DNA of 34,692 nt from Ghiorsea sp. (GTDB taxonomy: Bacteria; Pseudomonadota; Zetaproteobacteria; Mariprofundales; Mariprofundaceae). Of this stretch, positions 10,512 through 20,572 are shown in pieces. The notes beneath the pieces were generated by a model. That model was given only the letters and a program-made list of their open reading frames with translations, searched no databases and had not been told where the DNA came from. A program made the translations under genes and the position numbers. Position 1 is the stretch's first letter; each line of letters opens with the position of its first letter. The stretch covers positions 1 to 34,692 of the forward strand of contig JALSGX010000003.1 in the NCBI GenBank assembly GCA_026982535.1. Reading direction: 5' to 3'.

Positions 10512-10528
10512 TTTGTCTTGAAGACAAA
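10512..10528. promoter_or_regulatory. Perfect palindrome TTTGTCTT-G-AAGACAAA upstream of the cytochrome-porin gene
   Basis: 8-bp perfect arms around one base, 31 bp upstream of the ATG at 10481, in the divergent cyc2-like/purL region. Confidence 0.5.
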
Positions 10529-10722
10529 CGATAAGCTTGCGTGTATCAATGTTGTGTAAGCACACAGCATCAACACATCACATGGCTCGGAAGCATGGAG
10601 TTGGCTCTGATATTCGTCAACCAAGCTATCAAGGATATGTGTATTTATGCCACATCACATATTTGGCATTTGACTTGTAACTCAGCCTCGAATTTTTTTG
10701 GTTTATGTTTAGGCTTGCGCCC

Positions 10723-13700
10723 ATGTCTACCGTATCTTCTTCCTTTATTCTTGTTTTCAAAGGGCAACATGCCTTATCACCCTTTCGCCAACACAAGCTC
10801 TCTGCAAGCGCTCAATGTGATGTATCGGCGTCTTACATTTACATGATTGAATGCCGCCCTGATTGGTCTGATGATGACAAGCATCAATTGGACAAGCTGT
10901 TGGGATACACAACCCTGCCTTTTTGTGATAAACACGCTCTTCTTGTCACACCACGCATCGGCACCATTTCACCATGGTCTTCCAAAGCTACAGATATTGC
11001 CAACATCTGCGGCTTGGATGCGCTGATTCGCATTGAACGCGGCATGGTTTATCATATTGAGGGCAACCCTGATAACATCATACCCTTGATTCATGACCGA
11101 ATGACTGAGTCTGTGTTGTTCAGCACCGATGATGTACATCAACTCTTCCAACACCAAACACCGAAGCCATTGGTTCGGATTGATATACACAATGGTGGTC
11201 GAAGCGCTTTGGAAGCTGCCAACACTGAGCTTGGGCTTGCTCTTGCAGATGATGAAATAGACTACCTGCTGGATAGCTTTCTGACATTAAAGCGCAACCC
11301 AACTGATGCTGAATTGATGATGTTTGCCCAAGCCAACTCTGAACATTGTCGCCATAAAATATTCAATGCTGATTGGCGTATTGATGGCAACAATAGCGAT
11401 ATATCCTTGTTTGGCATGATTCGACATACACACAACACCTCACCTGAGGGCACAATTGTGGCTTATGCTGATAACGCATCCATTATTAAAGGCTTTAAAA
11501 GCAAACGCTTCTACCCTGATAGCGACAAAGTGTATCACATCCATGATGATACCACCCATATCTTGATGAAAGTAGAAACCCACAACCATCCCACTGCTAT
11601 TTCACCTTTTGCCGGTGCTGCCACAGGCTCAGGTGGTGAAATCCGTGACGAAGGCGCAACAGGCATAGGAGCCAAACCCAAGGCTGGTCTATGTGGGTTC
11701 ACAGTGTCCAACTTGCAAATCCCAGGCTTCAAGCAACCTTGGGAAAAAGATCATGGAAAGCCTAATCGTATATCCTCAGCATTGGATATCATGATTGATG
11801 GTCCTATAGGTTCAGCTGCGTTCAACAATGAATTTGGCCGCCCCAATATCAATGGTTACTTCAGAACCTATGAGCAAGAGGTTGATGATGAAATCAAGGG
11901 TTACCACAAGCCTATTATGCTGGCAGGTGGCGTGGGCAACATTGATGCAAGGCATGTGGCGAAAGATGATGTGCCTGCAGGTTCATTGATTATCCAACTC
12001 GGTGGTCCTGCCATGTTGATTGGCTTGGGTGGCGGTGCGGCTTCCAGCATGGATACAGGCGCCAACGCTGAAAACCTCGATTTTGATTCAGTACAACGGG
12101 GCAATCCTGAAATGGAACGCCGTTGCCAAGAAGTGCTCGACCGTTGCTGGCAGTTGGGTGATGATAACCCTATCTTATTTATTCATGATATTGGTGCGGG
12201 TGGGCTTTCCAATGCTGTACCAGAGCTAATTCATGATGCAGGGCGAGGTGGTCAATTCGACTTGCGTCAAGTGCACAACATGGAATCTGGCATGAGCCCT
12301 ATGCAAATTTGGTGCAATGAAGCCCAAGAACGCTATGTACTTGCTATTGCACCTGAATCTCTGGAAACTTTTACCGCTATATGTAAGCGAGAGCGTTGTT
12401 TGTTTGCGGTACTTGGCAAAGCAACCCATGATGGTCATCTGCGCGTTGAAGATTCACTGCTGGGTGACCCCCCAGTCGATTTGCCTTTGGAAATACTGCT
12501 GGGCAAACCACCTAAAATGCTGCGTAATGCCACACACCGTACCATCAAACCAACACCTCTGCCCGCCCATATCAATATTAAAGAGGCCGCATTTAGAATA
12601 TTGCGCTTACCCTCGGTTGCCAGTAAGGAGTTCCTTATCACCATTGGCGACAGAACAGTGACAGGTCTGGTCGCAAGAGACCAAATGGTTGGTCCATGGC
12701 AAGTGCCCGTATCTGATGTTGCGGTCACAGCTACTGATTTCAGCAACTATACGGGTGAAGCCATGGCAATGGGCGAACGAACACCCATCGCAATACTGGA
12801 TGCGCCTGCATCAGGGCGCATGGCGGTGGGCGAAGCTTTAACCAATATTGCAGCAGCAAACATTAAGAACATAAGTGACATCAAGCTATCTGCCAACTGG
12901 ATGGCAGCCTGTGGACATGATGGTGAAGATGCCGCATTGTATGACACAGTTCGCGCTGTGGGCATGGAATTATGCCCTGCATTGGGTATCTCCATCCCCG
13001 TAGGCAAAGACTCTTTGTCCATGAAATCTTCATGGATAGATGATGAAGGTGAAAAACAAGTCGTTTCACCTGTATCGTTGATTGTATCCGCATTCTCACC
13101 TGTATGCGATATTCGTAAAACATTAACGCCGCAACTACGCACAGAACACAATGAAACAGACTTGATACTGATTGATCTGGGGCAAGGCAAAAATCGCTTG
13201 GGAGGCTCATGTTTGGCACAAGTCTATGCCTCCACAGGCACTACAACACCAGACCTTGATGACCCAAGCATGTTGATTAACTTTTTTAATAGCATACAAA
13301 GCTTAAATAATAATAAGCTGCTTCTTGCCTATCACGACCGTTCAGATGGTGGCTTGTTCACAACACTAGCAGAAATGGCATTTGCAGGGCGCGTTGGATT
13401 AAATATTAACCTCGATAACTTGGGTAGCGACGCACTATCCATTTTGTTTAATGAAGAGCTAGGAGCTGTACTACAAATCAAGCGTAGTCATCGTCAACAG
13501 GTTTTTGACCTGCTGCATCAACATAGGCTGAGCCATGTTTCACACATTATCGGCAGCACCAATGATGATATGCAGCTTCATCTTATGTTGAATGAACAAA
13601 CCATTTTGAATGAACATATTTTAGTCTTACAGCAAGCATGGAGTGAAACATCATGCAAACTTGCCAGCTTGCGAGACAACCCTGAATGCGCGCAGCAAGC

Positions 13701-14559
13701 TTTTGCCGCCATCACCAACCCTGATGATCACGGCCTGTTTGCTGATTTAACTTATAATGTATCTGAGGATATTACCGCGCCATTTATTCATACCACACGC
13801 CCTCAAATAGCAGTATTGCGTGAACAAGGGGTGAACGGACAAGTTGAAATGGCGGCGGCTTTTGATAAAGCGGGCTTTACATCTGTTGATGTACATATGT
13901 CTGATTTGATTGAAGGGCATGTTTCCTTGGCCAACTTCCAAGGCTTGGTCGCTTGCGGCGGCTTCTCCTTTGGTGATGTCCTAGGGGCAGGGCGTGGTTG
14001 GGCAAGTTCAATTCAATTCAACCCTAGAGCTGCTGATGAGTTTCAAGCCTTTTTTCATCGTGACAACTCTTTTGCCTTGGGTGTGTGTAATGGTTGCCAA
14101 ATGATGAGCCAGCTCAAAACCATGATTCCTGGCGCAGAGCATTGGCCAACTTTTGAACGCAATGTTTCCGAGCAATTTGAAGCCAGGTTATTGATGGTTG
14201 AAGTGTTAGACTCTCCATCAATTTTCACACAAGGTATGGAAGGCTCCAAATTGCCACTGGTGGTGGCGCATGGTGAAGGAAAAGCAACATTTAAGGATAC
14301 CCAACAACAAGACAAAGTATCCGCATACCTGCGCTATATTGATGCCAATGGTAACCCTGCAAACACTTACCCTGCAAACCCCAATGGATCCCCAGGGGGG
14401 CTAACCGCATTCACCAATCATGATGGTCGCTTTAATATCATGATGCCACACCCTGAGCGACTGTTTAGGAATTGTCAGTTTTCATATTATCCAGAACGCC
14501 AACATGAAGAAGGCGCATGGCTTCGCATGTTCCAAAATGCACGGGTTTGGTTGAATTAG
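10723..14559 (+). CDS. purL: Phosphoribosylformylglycinamidine synthase (single-chain large form)
   Basis: Motifs [36 protein letters not shown]-terminal glutamine amidotransferase [10 protein letters not shown]. Start placed at [22 protein letters not shown]. Confidence 0.95.
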   Translation: MSTVSSSFILVFKGQHALSPFRQHKLSASAQCDVSASYIYMIECRPDWSDDDKHQLDKLLGYTTLPFCDKHALLVTPRIGTISPWSSKATDIANICGLDALIRIERGMVYHIEGNPDNIIPLIHDRMTESVLFSTDDVHQLFQHQTPKPLVRIDIHNGGRSALEAANTELGLALADDEIDYLLDSFLTLKRNPTDAELMMFAQANSEHCRHKIFNADWRIDGNNSDISLFGMIRHTHNTSPEGTIVAYADNASIIKGFKSKRFYPDSDKVYHIHDDTTHILMKVETHNHPTAISPFAGAATGSGGEIRDEGATGIGAKPKAGLCGFTVSNLQIPGFKQPWEKDHGKPNRISSALDIMIDGPIGSAAFNNEFGRPNINGYFRTYEQEVDDEIKGYHKPIMLAGGVGNIDARHVAKDDVPAGSLIIQLGGPAMLIGLGGGAASSMDTGANAENLDFDSVQRGNPEMERRCQEVLDRCWQLGDDNPILFIHDIGAGGLSNAVPELIHDAGRGGQFDLRQVHNMESGMSPMQIWCNEAQERYVLAIAPESLETFTAICKRERCLFAVLGKATHDGHLRVEDSLLGDPPVDLPLEILLGKPPKMLRNATHRTIKPTPLPAHINIKEAAFRILRLPSVASKEFLITIGDRTVTGLVARDQMVGPWQVPVSDVAVTATDFSNYTGEAMAMGERTPIAILDAPASGRMAVGEALTNIAAANIKNISDIKLSANWMAACGHDGEDAALYDTVRAVGMELCPALGISIPVGKDSLSMKSSWIDDEGEKQVVSPVSLIVSAFSPVCDIRKTLTPQLRTEHNETDLILIDLGQGKNRLGGSCLAQVYASTGTTTPDLDDPSMLINFFNSIQSLNNNKLLLAYHDRSDGGLFTTLAEMAFAGRVGLNINLDNLGSDALSILFNEELGAVLQIKRSHRQQVFDLLHQHRLSHVSHIIGSTNDDMQLHLMLNEQTILNEHILVLQQAWSETSCKLASLRDNPECAQQAFAAITNPDDHGLFADLTYNVSEDITAPFIHTTRPQIAVLREQGVNGQVEMAAAFDKAGFTSVDVHMSDLIEGHVSLANFQGLVACGGFSFGDVLGAGRGWASSIQFNPRAADEFQAFFHRDNSFALGVCNGCQMMSQLKTMIPGAEHWPTFERNVSEQFEARLLMVEVLDSPSIFTQGMEGSKLPLVVAHGEGKATFKDTQQQDKVSAYLRYIDANGNPANTYPANPNGSPGGLTAFTNHDGRFNIMMPHPERLFRNCQFSYYPERQHEEGAWLRMFQNARVWLN

Positions 14560-14703
14560 ATTAAACTCAAAAAGTCATAAACTATTGATATATCAATATC
14601 ATCTCATATTTTATGTTGCATTGGCTGCAAGGTTTTAGGCGATTTTTCTGCAAAATGCTTGCACATGATTTGAGGTTTGTAGCATTGATGCTATAGGATT
14701 AGG

Positions 14704-14788
14704 ATAGGAAGTGAGGCTTTAGCCTCGCCTTCATTTAGGCAAAAGCGACGCCTGAGCAAGCACCTTGGAGGGTAGCCTTGCTTCCTAT
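14704..14788. repeat. Intergenic imperfect inverted-repeat element (REP/MITE-like)
   Basis: ataggaagtgaggct ... agccttgcttcctat arms ~83 bp apart, plus internal gaggctttagcctc hairpin. Confidence 0.5.
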
Positions 14789-14897
14789 AAAAAAATAATC
14801 TCAACCAAGCATGTGCAAACCCTTTGCGTCAGATCAAATAGCCCCCGTTGCTCTTCATACACTTAAAAGCATGGCATGATTTCAATATATCAACAGC

Positions 14898-15611
14898 TTA
14901 CGACTTGATATAAAACTGCAACTTAATATCTGCCAACTCAATAATATCACCATCCTTGAGAACACGCGGATGGTCTGCAATAGACTCTCCATTAACTTTG
15001 GTTTTACTCATGCCTTCAAGGTGCGTAATATGATACCCTGTAGGGCGCCGCGTAAATACAGCAGCTTGCTTGCCAACCAGCAAACCTGGTACCCTAATTT
15101 TACAGTTTTTGCCTTTACCCATACTGGTTAGCGAAGCCTTAAGCTCTACACTTTTACCCATTAAAGGACCTGATAAATACTGAACACCACCCAATACCAT
15201 TTCAGGCTTTGCAGTAGCACTCGCACCCCCCTTTTCCAACAACTCCTCACGCGCTGATGAACTGATAATCATGGTTTTGTCCATCTCACCCTCTTCAGCT
15301 TCTACTTGCTTCTGACCCGCTTCAGGGCATGAAAAGGTCAAAGTATGCTTACCCACTGTAACAACATCACCATGACTTAAAACATGCTTGGTCACACCCT
15401 TACCATTGACTTGTGTACCATTGGTGCTTCCGAGATCTTCTAGAATAACTTTATTGCCAATTTTTAATATACGCGCATGGCGACCGCTGACAGCAAGGTT
15501 GTCAATATGAATGGTGTTGCCTTCCTTGCGCCCAATGGTTGTCTCTTCTTGGGTTAGTTCATATTCAGCTATCACTGTATCTTTGAACTTCAAAATAAGT
15601 TTACAACTCAT
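14898..15611 (-). CDS. FHA domain protein (two FHA-like domains)
   Basis: TIGRKEGNTIHIDNLAVSGRHARI...DLGSTNGTQVNG is a canonical FHA; the second half (GKGKNCKIRVPGLLVGKQAAVFTRR...KTKVNGE) is FHA-like. Start placed at MSCKLILKF. Confidence 0.85.
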   Translation of the reverse strand: MSCKLILKFKDTVIAEYELTQEETTIGRKEGNTIHIDNLAVSGRHARILKIGNKVILEDLGSTNGTQVNGKGVTKHVLSHGDVVTVGKHTLTFSCPEAGQKQVEAEEGEMDKTMIISSSAREELLEKGGASATAKPEMVLGGVQYLSGPLMGKSVELKASLTSMGKGKNCKIRVPGLLVGKQAAVFTRRPTGYHITHLEGMSKTKVNGESIADHPRVLKDGDIIELADIKLQFYIKS

Positions 15612-15612
15612 T

Positions 15613-16425
15613 CTATTTACCTCCAAACAAGCGTGAGAAGAAGCCTTTACGCCTAGAAAAAGCACCGTTCACTCGTATCAGTATTACAGATATATTATCT
15701 GGTCCGCCAGCATCATTTGCCAAGCCTATCAAGGCTTGCGCACATTTCTTAAAGTCTTTGCTATGTTCAATCAAGGTCAAACGAATCGCCTCATCTGGCA
15801 CTACATCCGTCAACCCATCTGAGCACATCATATAAATATCACCCACCAGAGCGATATCTTCCACAACATCAGCTTCAACATCTTGCTCAACACCCAATGC
15901 CCGTGTCACCAGATTCTTAATCGATGAATTGCGAGCATCTTCCGCTGTGAGCAAACCTCTTCGTACCTGCTCCTGAATCAAGGAATGGTCTTCCGTAATA
16001 TGTGACAAATACTCATTGCGCAATAAGTACATACGCGAGTCACCCACATGTGTGACAGCCACCCTATCTCCATAAAACACTGCTGTAACCAATGTTGTCC
16101 CCATACCTGAACACTCAGGGTTTGCTTGCGCAGCTTCAATAATCGCATTGTTGGCTGTCACTACTGCATGGCGCGCTATCAGAGCCTCTTTGGAAAATCC
16201 TGTCTCATCATCAATTTCACCAACACCAATATGTTTAAGCTCATCTTTAACCAAGCGCATCACCAAATCCACAGCCATTGCGCTGGCAACTTCGCCCGCA
16301 TTGTGACCACCCATGCCATCAGCAAGAACTGCTATACCATGTGATACATCTATGCCAACACAATCTTCATTGTGGTCTCGTTTCACACCCACATCTGTGA
16401 CAGCAATCATCTCTAATGCGCTCAT
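15613..16425 (-). CDS. PP2C-family (Stp1-like) Ser/Thr protein phosphatase
   Basis: DVGVKRDHNEDCVG, LADGMGGHNAGEVAS, THVGDSRMYLLR, MCSDGLTDVV, GGPDNISVILI. Confidence 0.92.
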   Translation of the reverse strand: MSALEMIAVTDVGVKRDHNEDCVGIDVSHGIAVLADGMGGHNAGEVASAMAVDLVMRLVKDELKHIGVGEIDDETGFSKEALIARHAVVTANNAIIEAAQANPECSGMGTTLVTAVFYGDRVAVTHVGDSRMYLLRNEYLSHITEDHSLIQEQVRRGLLTAEDARNSSIKNLVTRALGVEQDVEADVVEDIALVGDIYMMCSDGLTDVVPDEAIRLTLIEHSKDFKKCAQALIGLANDAGGPDNISVILIRVNGAFSRRKGFFSRLFGGK

Positions 16426-19016
16426 TGCTTACCTTCCTTTGCAGACATAACTTTCAAGCTGGCAATAATTCCGCGAACCACTGCGGCACCATTGGGCAAC
16501 CGCTTCTCAACATCCTTAACCAGCATAGCATCAATCAGCTTGCTCACCTCTTCAGGCAAGCTGGGGTCATACTCGCGTATATCAGGGTGTGGCTCATTAG
16601 CAATTTGGAACAACAGTGTTGCCATAGAATCTCCCTTAAATGGGCGTACACCCACCAGCATTTCATAAAGCATCACACCCAAAGAAAAAATATCCGAACG
16701 ACCATCAACATGTTTACCTGATAACTGTTCTGGCGACATATAGGATGGTGTCCCTAAAACCACGCCTGTTTTGGTTTTGCTTGAAGCTGTAATTCGCGCA
16801 ATACCAAAGTCGGTCACCTTAATGGTTTTATTCTTCAGCAACATAATATTTGCAGGCTTGATGTCTCTATGCACCACATGCTGCTGACTTGCATAATGCA
16901 AGGCTTCAGCAACTTTGCCTACAATTTTAAGTGTCGCCATTGGTGGCAACAACTTTCCTTTTTTGGTATAAGGTGCTAAATCTGTACCATCCAAATATTC
17001 CATGGCTATATATGCCAGATCATGCTCTTCGCCAGCATCATACATGGTTACAATATTGGGGTGATTCAACATACCCGCTGTCTCAGCTTCACGGAAAAAC
17101 CTGTCTTTAACCTCTTGTAGCTCATCACCCTCAAACTCTTGGGAAAGCGCCATGGTTTTGATGGCAACCTCACGGTTGATTGTGGGGTCGCGCCCAAGAT
17201 AAACCACACCCATTGCTCCTTTGCCAAGCTCTTTGATGATTTCATAGCGGCCCAGCGTGGGCTTCGTGCTACCTGTGAGCAAGAGTGTTCCCATGCCGCC
17301 ACCAGCGCTGCCAAACACCATAGACTCTCCAGCATCTTTAGCACGCTGCATACGCTGCTCAACATCTTTGAACTTCGGGTTGGCTTCCATGATATATTCA
17401 TAGACTGCCGTTGCCTTGTTGAATTGACGCTTGCGCTCGAAATCAAGAGCCAGCGTATATAAGCCTTCAAGAATATCACCTGTTGGCGGGCATTTACGGA
17501 ATTTATCAAATGCCATATCCAGCATACCCTGGCTTTGAAAAGAAAGCGCTAACATTTTATTCGTTTCAGCAGATTCAGAAGATATTTTTTCTCTATCTTC
17601 TTCACTAGCAAAGAAGTGTTTGGTTGTCAAAACCACATGGCCAACCAACAACAAACTTGCCGCACCCATCACCTGCACCCACAAGCCACTGTCAACAATC
17701 AATATAAACCCAGTACCTACAATCAGGATAAGCAGAAGCAGTGAAACAACCGTAGAAACAACTGCGCTTAAGCGTGGAAGCAGAAGTACAAGGTATAAGC
17801 CAACCAATATAAACAAACCAAGCTCTGCCATACTCGCCCATTCAGGCGAACTAATAAAGCCTTCGTTGAGGATGCTTTCAATAACATTGGCATGGTAATC
17901 AATCGCAGGCATCGCACTGGATACCGGTGTCAAATATGTGCTTCCAATACCTGTTGCTGTTACCCCAATCAATACGATTTTATCTTTGAACAAGTGGAGA
18001 GGAATCTTGCCTGACTGTACATCATAAAAAGGAAAGTGTGTAAAACTATTGGATACATCACCAGAGCTTCCCGCATAAAACTTGGGAAATATCTTCATTT
18101 GTCTGTCTGTAGTAATAGTCAGCGCACCAAGCTCCACACTCGATCCAATATTGATGCGGATGTCATCCATGGTTAAATTCAAATCATGTGCGATCATCGC
18201 TAACGACATCGACGGGTAAAACTGCCCATAGTATTCAACAATGAGAGGCTCTGAGCGTAAAACACCATCTTCACTGGGTGACACATTAAGATATCCCATG
18301 CCTGCAGAAGCCATTGCCAACTCATCAAAAGGGTATGATATGTGAATTGCGCTCAACGGTGGGGCTGTACTATCCACTTCCCCAATATTATTGATACTCA
18401 TACGCTCAACATAATCAGGCAGCTTGGCATCAGGGCGCCCCAATGGCTCACCTGCTTCATAAAACATGGGCATAAACACATTGCCCGCCTCGAAAGTTGC
18501 TTGGGTTAAACGCATATCACCATTAGTGGTCAGCATTTCCGCTGCAATAGCATCAGCCTCAGCAAACTTCTTGTCTGCTTCGACAATTTTTTGTTCTGCA
18601 ATTTCTGAATTGCCCTGAGCATTCAACGCTTCTGCTTCAGCCAACAGCTTTTCTCCTTGCTCTTGAAGCAGATTCAGAAGCTGCTCGGCTGAGCTTGTAT
18701 CCTGACCCGACTCTTTCTCGCTGTAAAATATATCAACACCTATAAGCCTGGCACCAGATTGACTCAATTGCGTAATCATATCTGCCATGATACTTCGTGG
18801 CCAAGGCCAACGCCCAATCAACTCAATGGAAGCATCATCAATATCAAGAATAACAATTCTATCACTTGCTGGATCAACACCACTGGATACGCCAGCATCA
18901 TACATGGCAAACTCCAAGTTCTTAAGCAGTGATGAACCACTCATATACGCAAAAAGAAAAAGCAGTGTTAACACTAAACTCAAAAACCAATCTGCTTTCC
19001 AAAAACTTTTGATCAC
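16422..19016 (-). CDS. CHASE2 sensor Ser/Thr protein kinase
   Basis: CHASE2 signature (DRIVILDIDDASIELIGRWPWPRS), TM segments, TPR-like linker, kinase domain LGKGAMGVVYLGRD...VHRDIKPANIML...DFGIAR. Confidence 0.92.
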   Translation of the reverse strand: MIKSFWKADWFLSLVLTLLFLFAYMSGSSLLKNLEFAMYDAGVSSGVDPASDRIVILDIDDASIELIGRWPWPRSIMADMITQLSQSGARLIGVDIFYSEKESGQDTSSAEQLLNLLQEQGEKLLAEAEALNAQGNSEIAEQKIVEADKKFAEADAIAAEMLTTNGDMRLTQATFEAGNVFMPMFYEAGEPLGRPDAKLPDYVERMSINNIGEVDSTAPPLSAIHISYPFDELAMASAGMGYLNVSPSEDGVLRSEPLIVEYYGQFYPSMSLAMIAHDLNLTMDDIRINIGSSVELGALTITTDRQMKIFPKFYAGSSGDVSNSFTHFPFYDVQSGKIPLHLFKDKIVLIGVTATGIGSTYLTPVSSAMPAIDYHANVIESILNEGFISSPEWASMAELGLFILVGLYLVLLLPRLSAVVSTVVSLLLLILIVGTGFILIVDSGLWVQVMGAASLLLVGHVVLTTKHFFASEEDREKISSESAETNKMLALSFQSQGMLDMAFDKFRKCPPTGDILEGLYTLALDFERKRQFNKATAVYEYIMEANPKFKDVEQRMQRAKDAGESMVFGSAGGGMGTLLLTGSTKPTLGRYEIIKELGKGAMGVVYLGRDPTINREVAIKTMALSQEFEGDELQEVKDRFFREAETAGMLNHPNIVTMYDAGEEHDLAYIAMEYLDGTDLAPYTKKGKLLPPMATLKIVGKVAEALHYASQQHVVHRDIKPANIMLLKNKTIKVTDFGIARITASSKTKTGVVLGTPSYMSPEQLSGKHVDGRSDIFSLGVMLYEMLVGVRPFKGDSMATLLFQIANEPHPDIREYDPSLPEEVSKLIDAMLVKDVEKRLPNGAAVVRGIIASLKVMSAKEGKQ

Positions 19017-19115
19017 AATCCCAACCCTCTTGACATTAACAGTACTTGGCGTACCAAGTGCCTACAATAGCCTAAAAATGAAACTAAGCCAAATCCTCCC
19101 GCTTTTTCAACCGAC

Positions 19116-20555
19116 CTATTTTCGCCAAAACTCAGGGATTAACAGCACAAAAAATGTGAAAATTTCCAATCGGCCTAAAATCATGCCAAACATCAACACA
19201 ACTTTTGCCATATCTGGTAGCGAGGCATAAGTGGATGCTGGGCCTACATCACCAAACCCTGGACCTGTATTGGTAATGGCCGCTGCCGCGGCAGATATTG
19301 CTGTCATCATATCCACACCAGTCATAGCAACCAGTCCGGCAATCACAGCAAAGCATACCATATATAACACAAAAAATCCCCATAATGCCTGTACAACAGG
19401 TCCCTGTACACTGTGTTTACCAATTTTAACATGGATAACCGCATGCGGGTGAATGAGCCTTCTAACTTCACGCATACCTTGACGAAACAACAATAAGACG
19501 CGAACAACTTTCATGCCTCCACCGGTAGAGCCAGCACATGCGCCCACAAACATGGCCATGAGCAGTAACATCGTAGCCCCTGGCGGCCACATGGCATAAT
19601 CACTGACAGCAAAGCCTGTTGTCGTCGCAACTGCGACCGTATTGAATATCACTTCATCCCATGTGCCTTGACCTGAAATAAAAGTGATCATTCCAACCAA
19701 AAAAATCAATATGAACAACCACTTAATATAGGTTATAAACTCTTCATCACGCCAATAGGTTGATATGGTGAACCCCTTGCGAAGCGCAACAAAATGCAGT
19801 GTGAAATTAATCCCCGCAACTAACATAAACACAACAATCAAACCACGAATGAGCAAGGAGTCATAATGCCCAATACTGGCGTCATGGGTAGAAAAACCAC
19901 CAATAGCTACCGTAGTCATGGCATGGTTAATTGCTTCAAACAAGCCCATACCTGCAAGCCAAAGCGCAACACCCGTGACAACAGTAATACCAAGGTATAT
20001 AAACCATAAAACTTTAGCTGTTTCTGTTACCCGTGAAGTTAGCTTATCTTTCACTGGTCCAGGTGTTTCTGCACGAAAAAGCTGCATACCACCCACACCT
20101 AAAAGTGGCATTACGGCTACTGCTAACACAATAATACCCATGCCACCAAGCCATTCTTGCATCGAACGCCAAAACAAAATGGCACGCGGCATATTATCTA
20201 GCCCCGTTAAAATGGTTGCCCCCGTTGTGGTCAAACCTGATGTGGACTCAAACAAGGCATCAATCAGTGAAGCCGTCACTCCCGTAGTTAAAAAAGGCGC
20301 AGAACCAAGCAGTGAAAGCACAACCCAGGCTAAGGCTACAATAAGAAAACCATCCTTATGGCTGAGTTGTGAAGGCGCTTCACCTGCCCAAGTCATCAGC
20401 GCCACACCAAATATCGCAACCAGCAAACCTGCCAATACAAACTCGCCAGCATGACCCGATTGATAATACAACGCAACCAACGCAGGCACAAACATGCCCA
20501 CAGCAAACAGCACAATTAATGCGCCCAGTGTCCAAACAACGCCTTTAATATGCAC
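19116..20555 (-). CDS. trkH: Trk potassium uptake membrane subunit TrkH
   Basis: Multi-TM protein with TrkH pore motifs (TSGLTTTGATIL, TGGGMKVVR, ITNTGPGFGDVGP); adjacent to trkA. Confidence 0.93.
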   Translation of the reverse strand: MHIKGVVWTLGALIVLFAVGMFVPALVALYYQSGHAGEFVLAGLLVAIFGVALMTWAGEAPSQLSHKDGFLIVALAWVVLSLLGSAPFLTTGVTASLIDALFESTSGLTTTGATILTGLDNMPRAILFWRSMQEWLGGMGIIVLAVAVMPLLGVGGMQLFRAETPGPVKDKLTSRVTETAKVLWFIYLGITVVTGVALWLAGMGLFEAINHAMTTVAIGGFSTHDASIGHYDSLLIRGLIVVFMLVAGINFTLHFVALRKGFTISTYWRDEEFITYIKWLFILIFLVGMITFISGQGTWDEVIFNTVAVATTTGFAVSDYAMWPPGATMLLLMAMFVGACAGSTGGGMKVVRVLLLFRQGMREVRRLIHPHAVIHVKIGKHSVQGPVVQALWGFFVLYMVCFAVIAGLVAMTGVDMMTAISAAAAAITNTGPGFGDVGPASTYASLPDMAKVVLMFGMILGRLEIFTFFVLLIPEFWRK

Positions 20556-20572
20556 AGAGTAAAAGAATCACC

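Noticed and set aside
12747-13190. 147-aa minus-strand ORF inside purL
   Set aside because: Antisense shadow of PurL with no family resemblance.
19918-20454. 178-aa plus-strand ORF opposite trkH
   Set aside because: Antisense shadow of TrkH, Ser/Thr/Pro/Lys-rich composition typical of reversed TM coding sequence.
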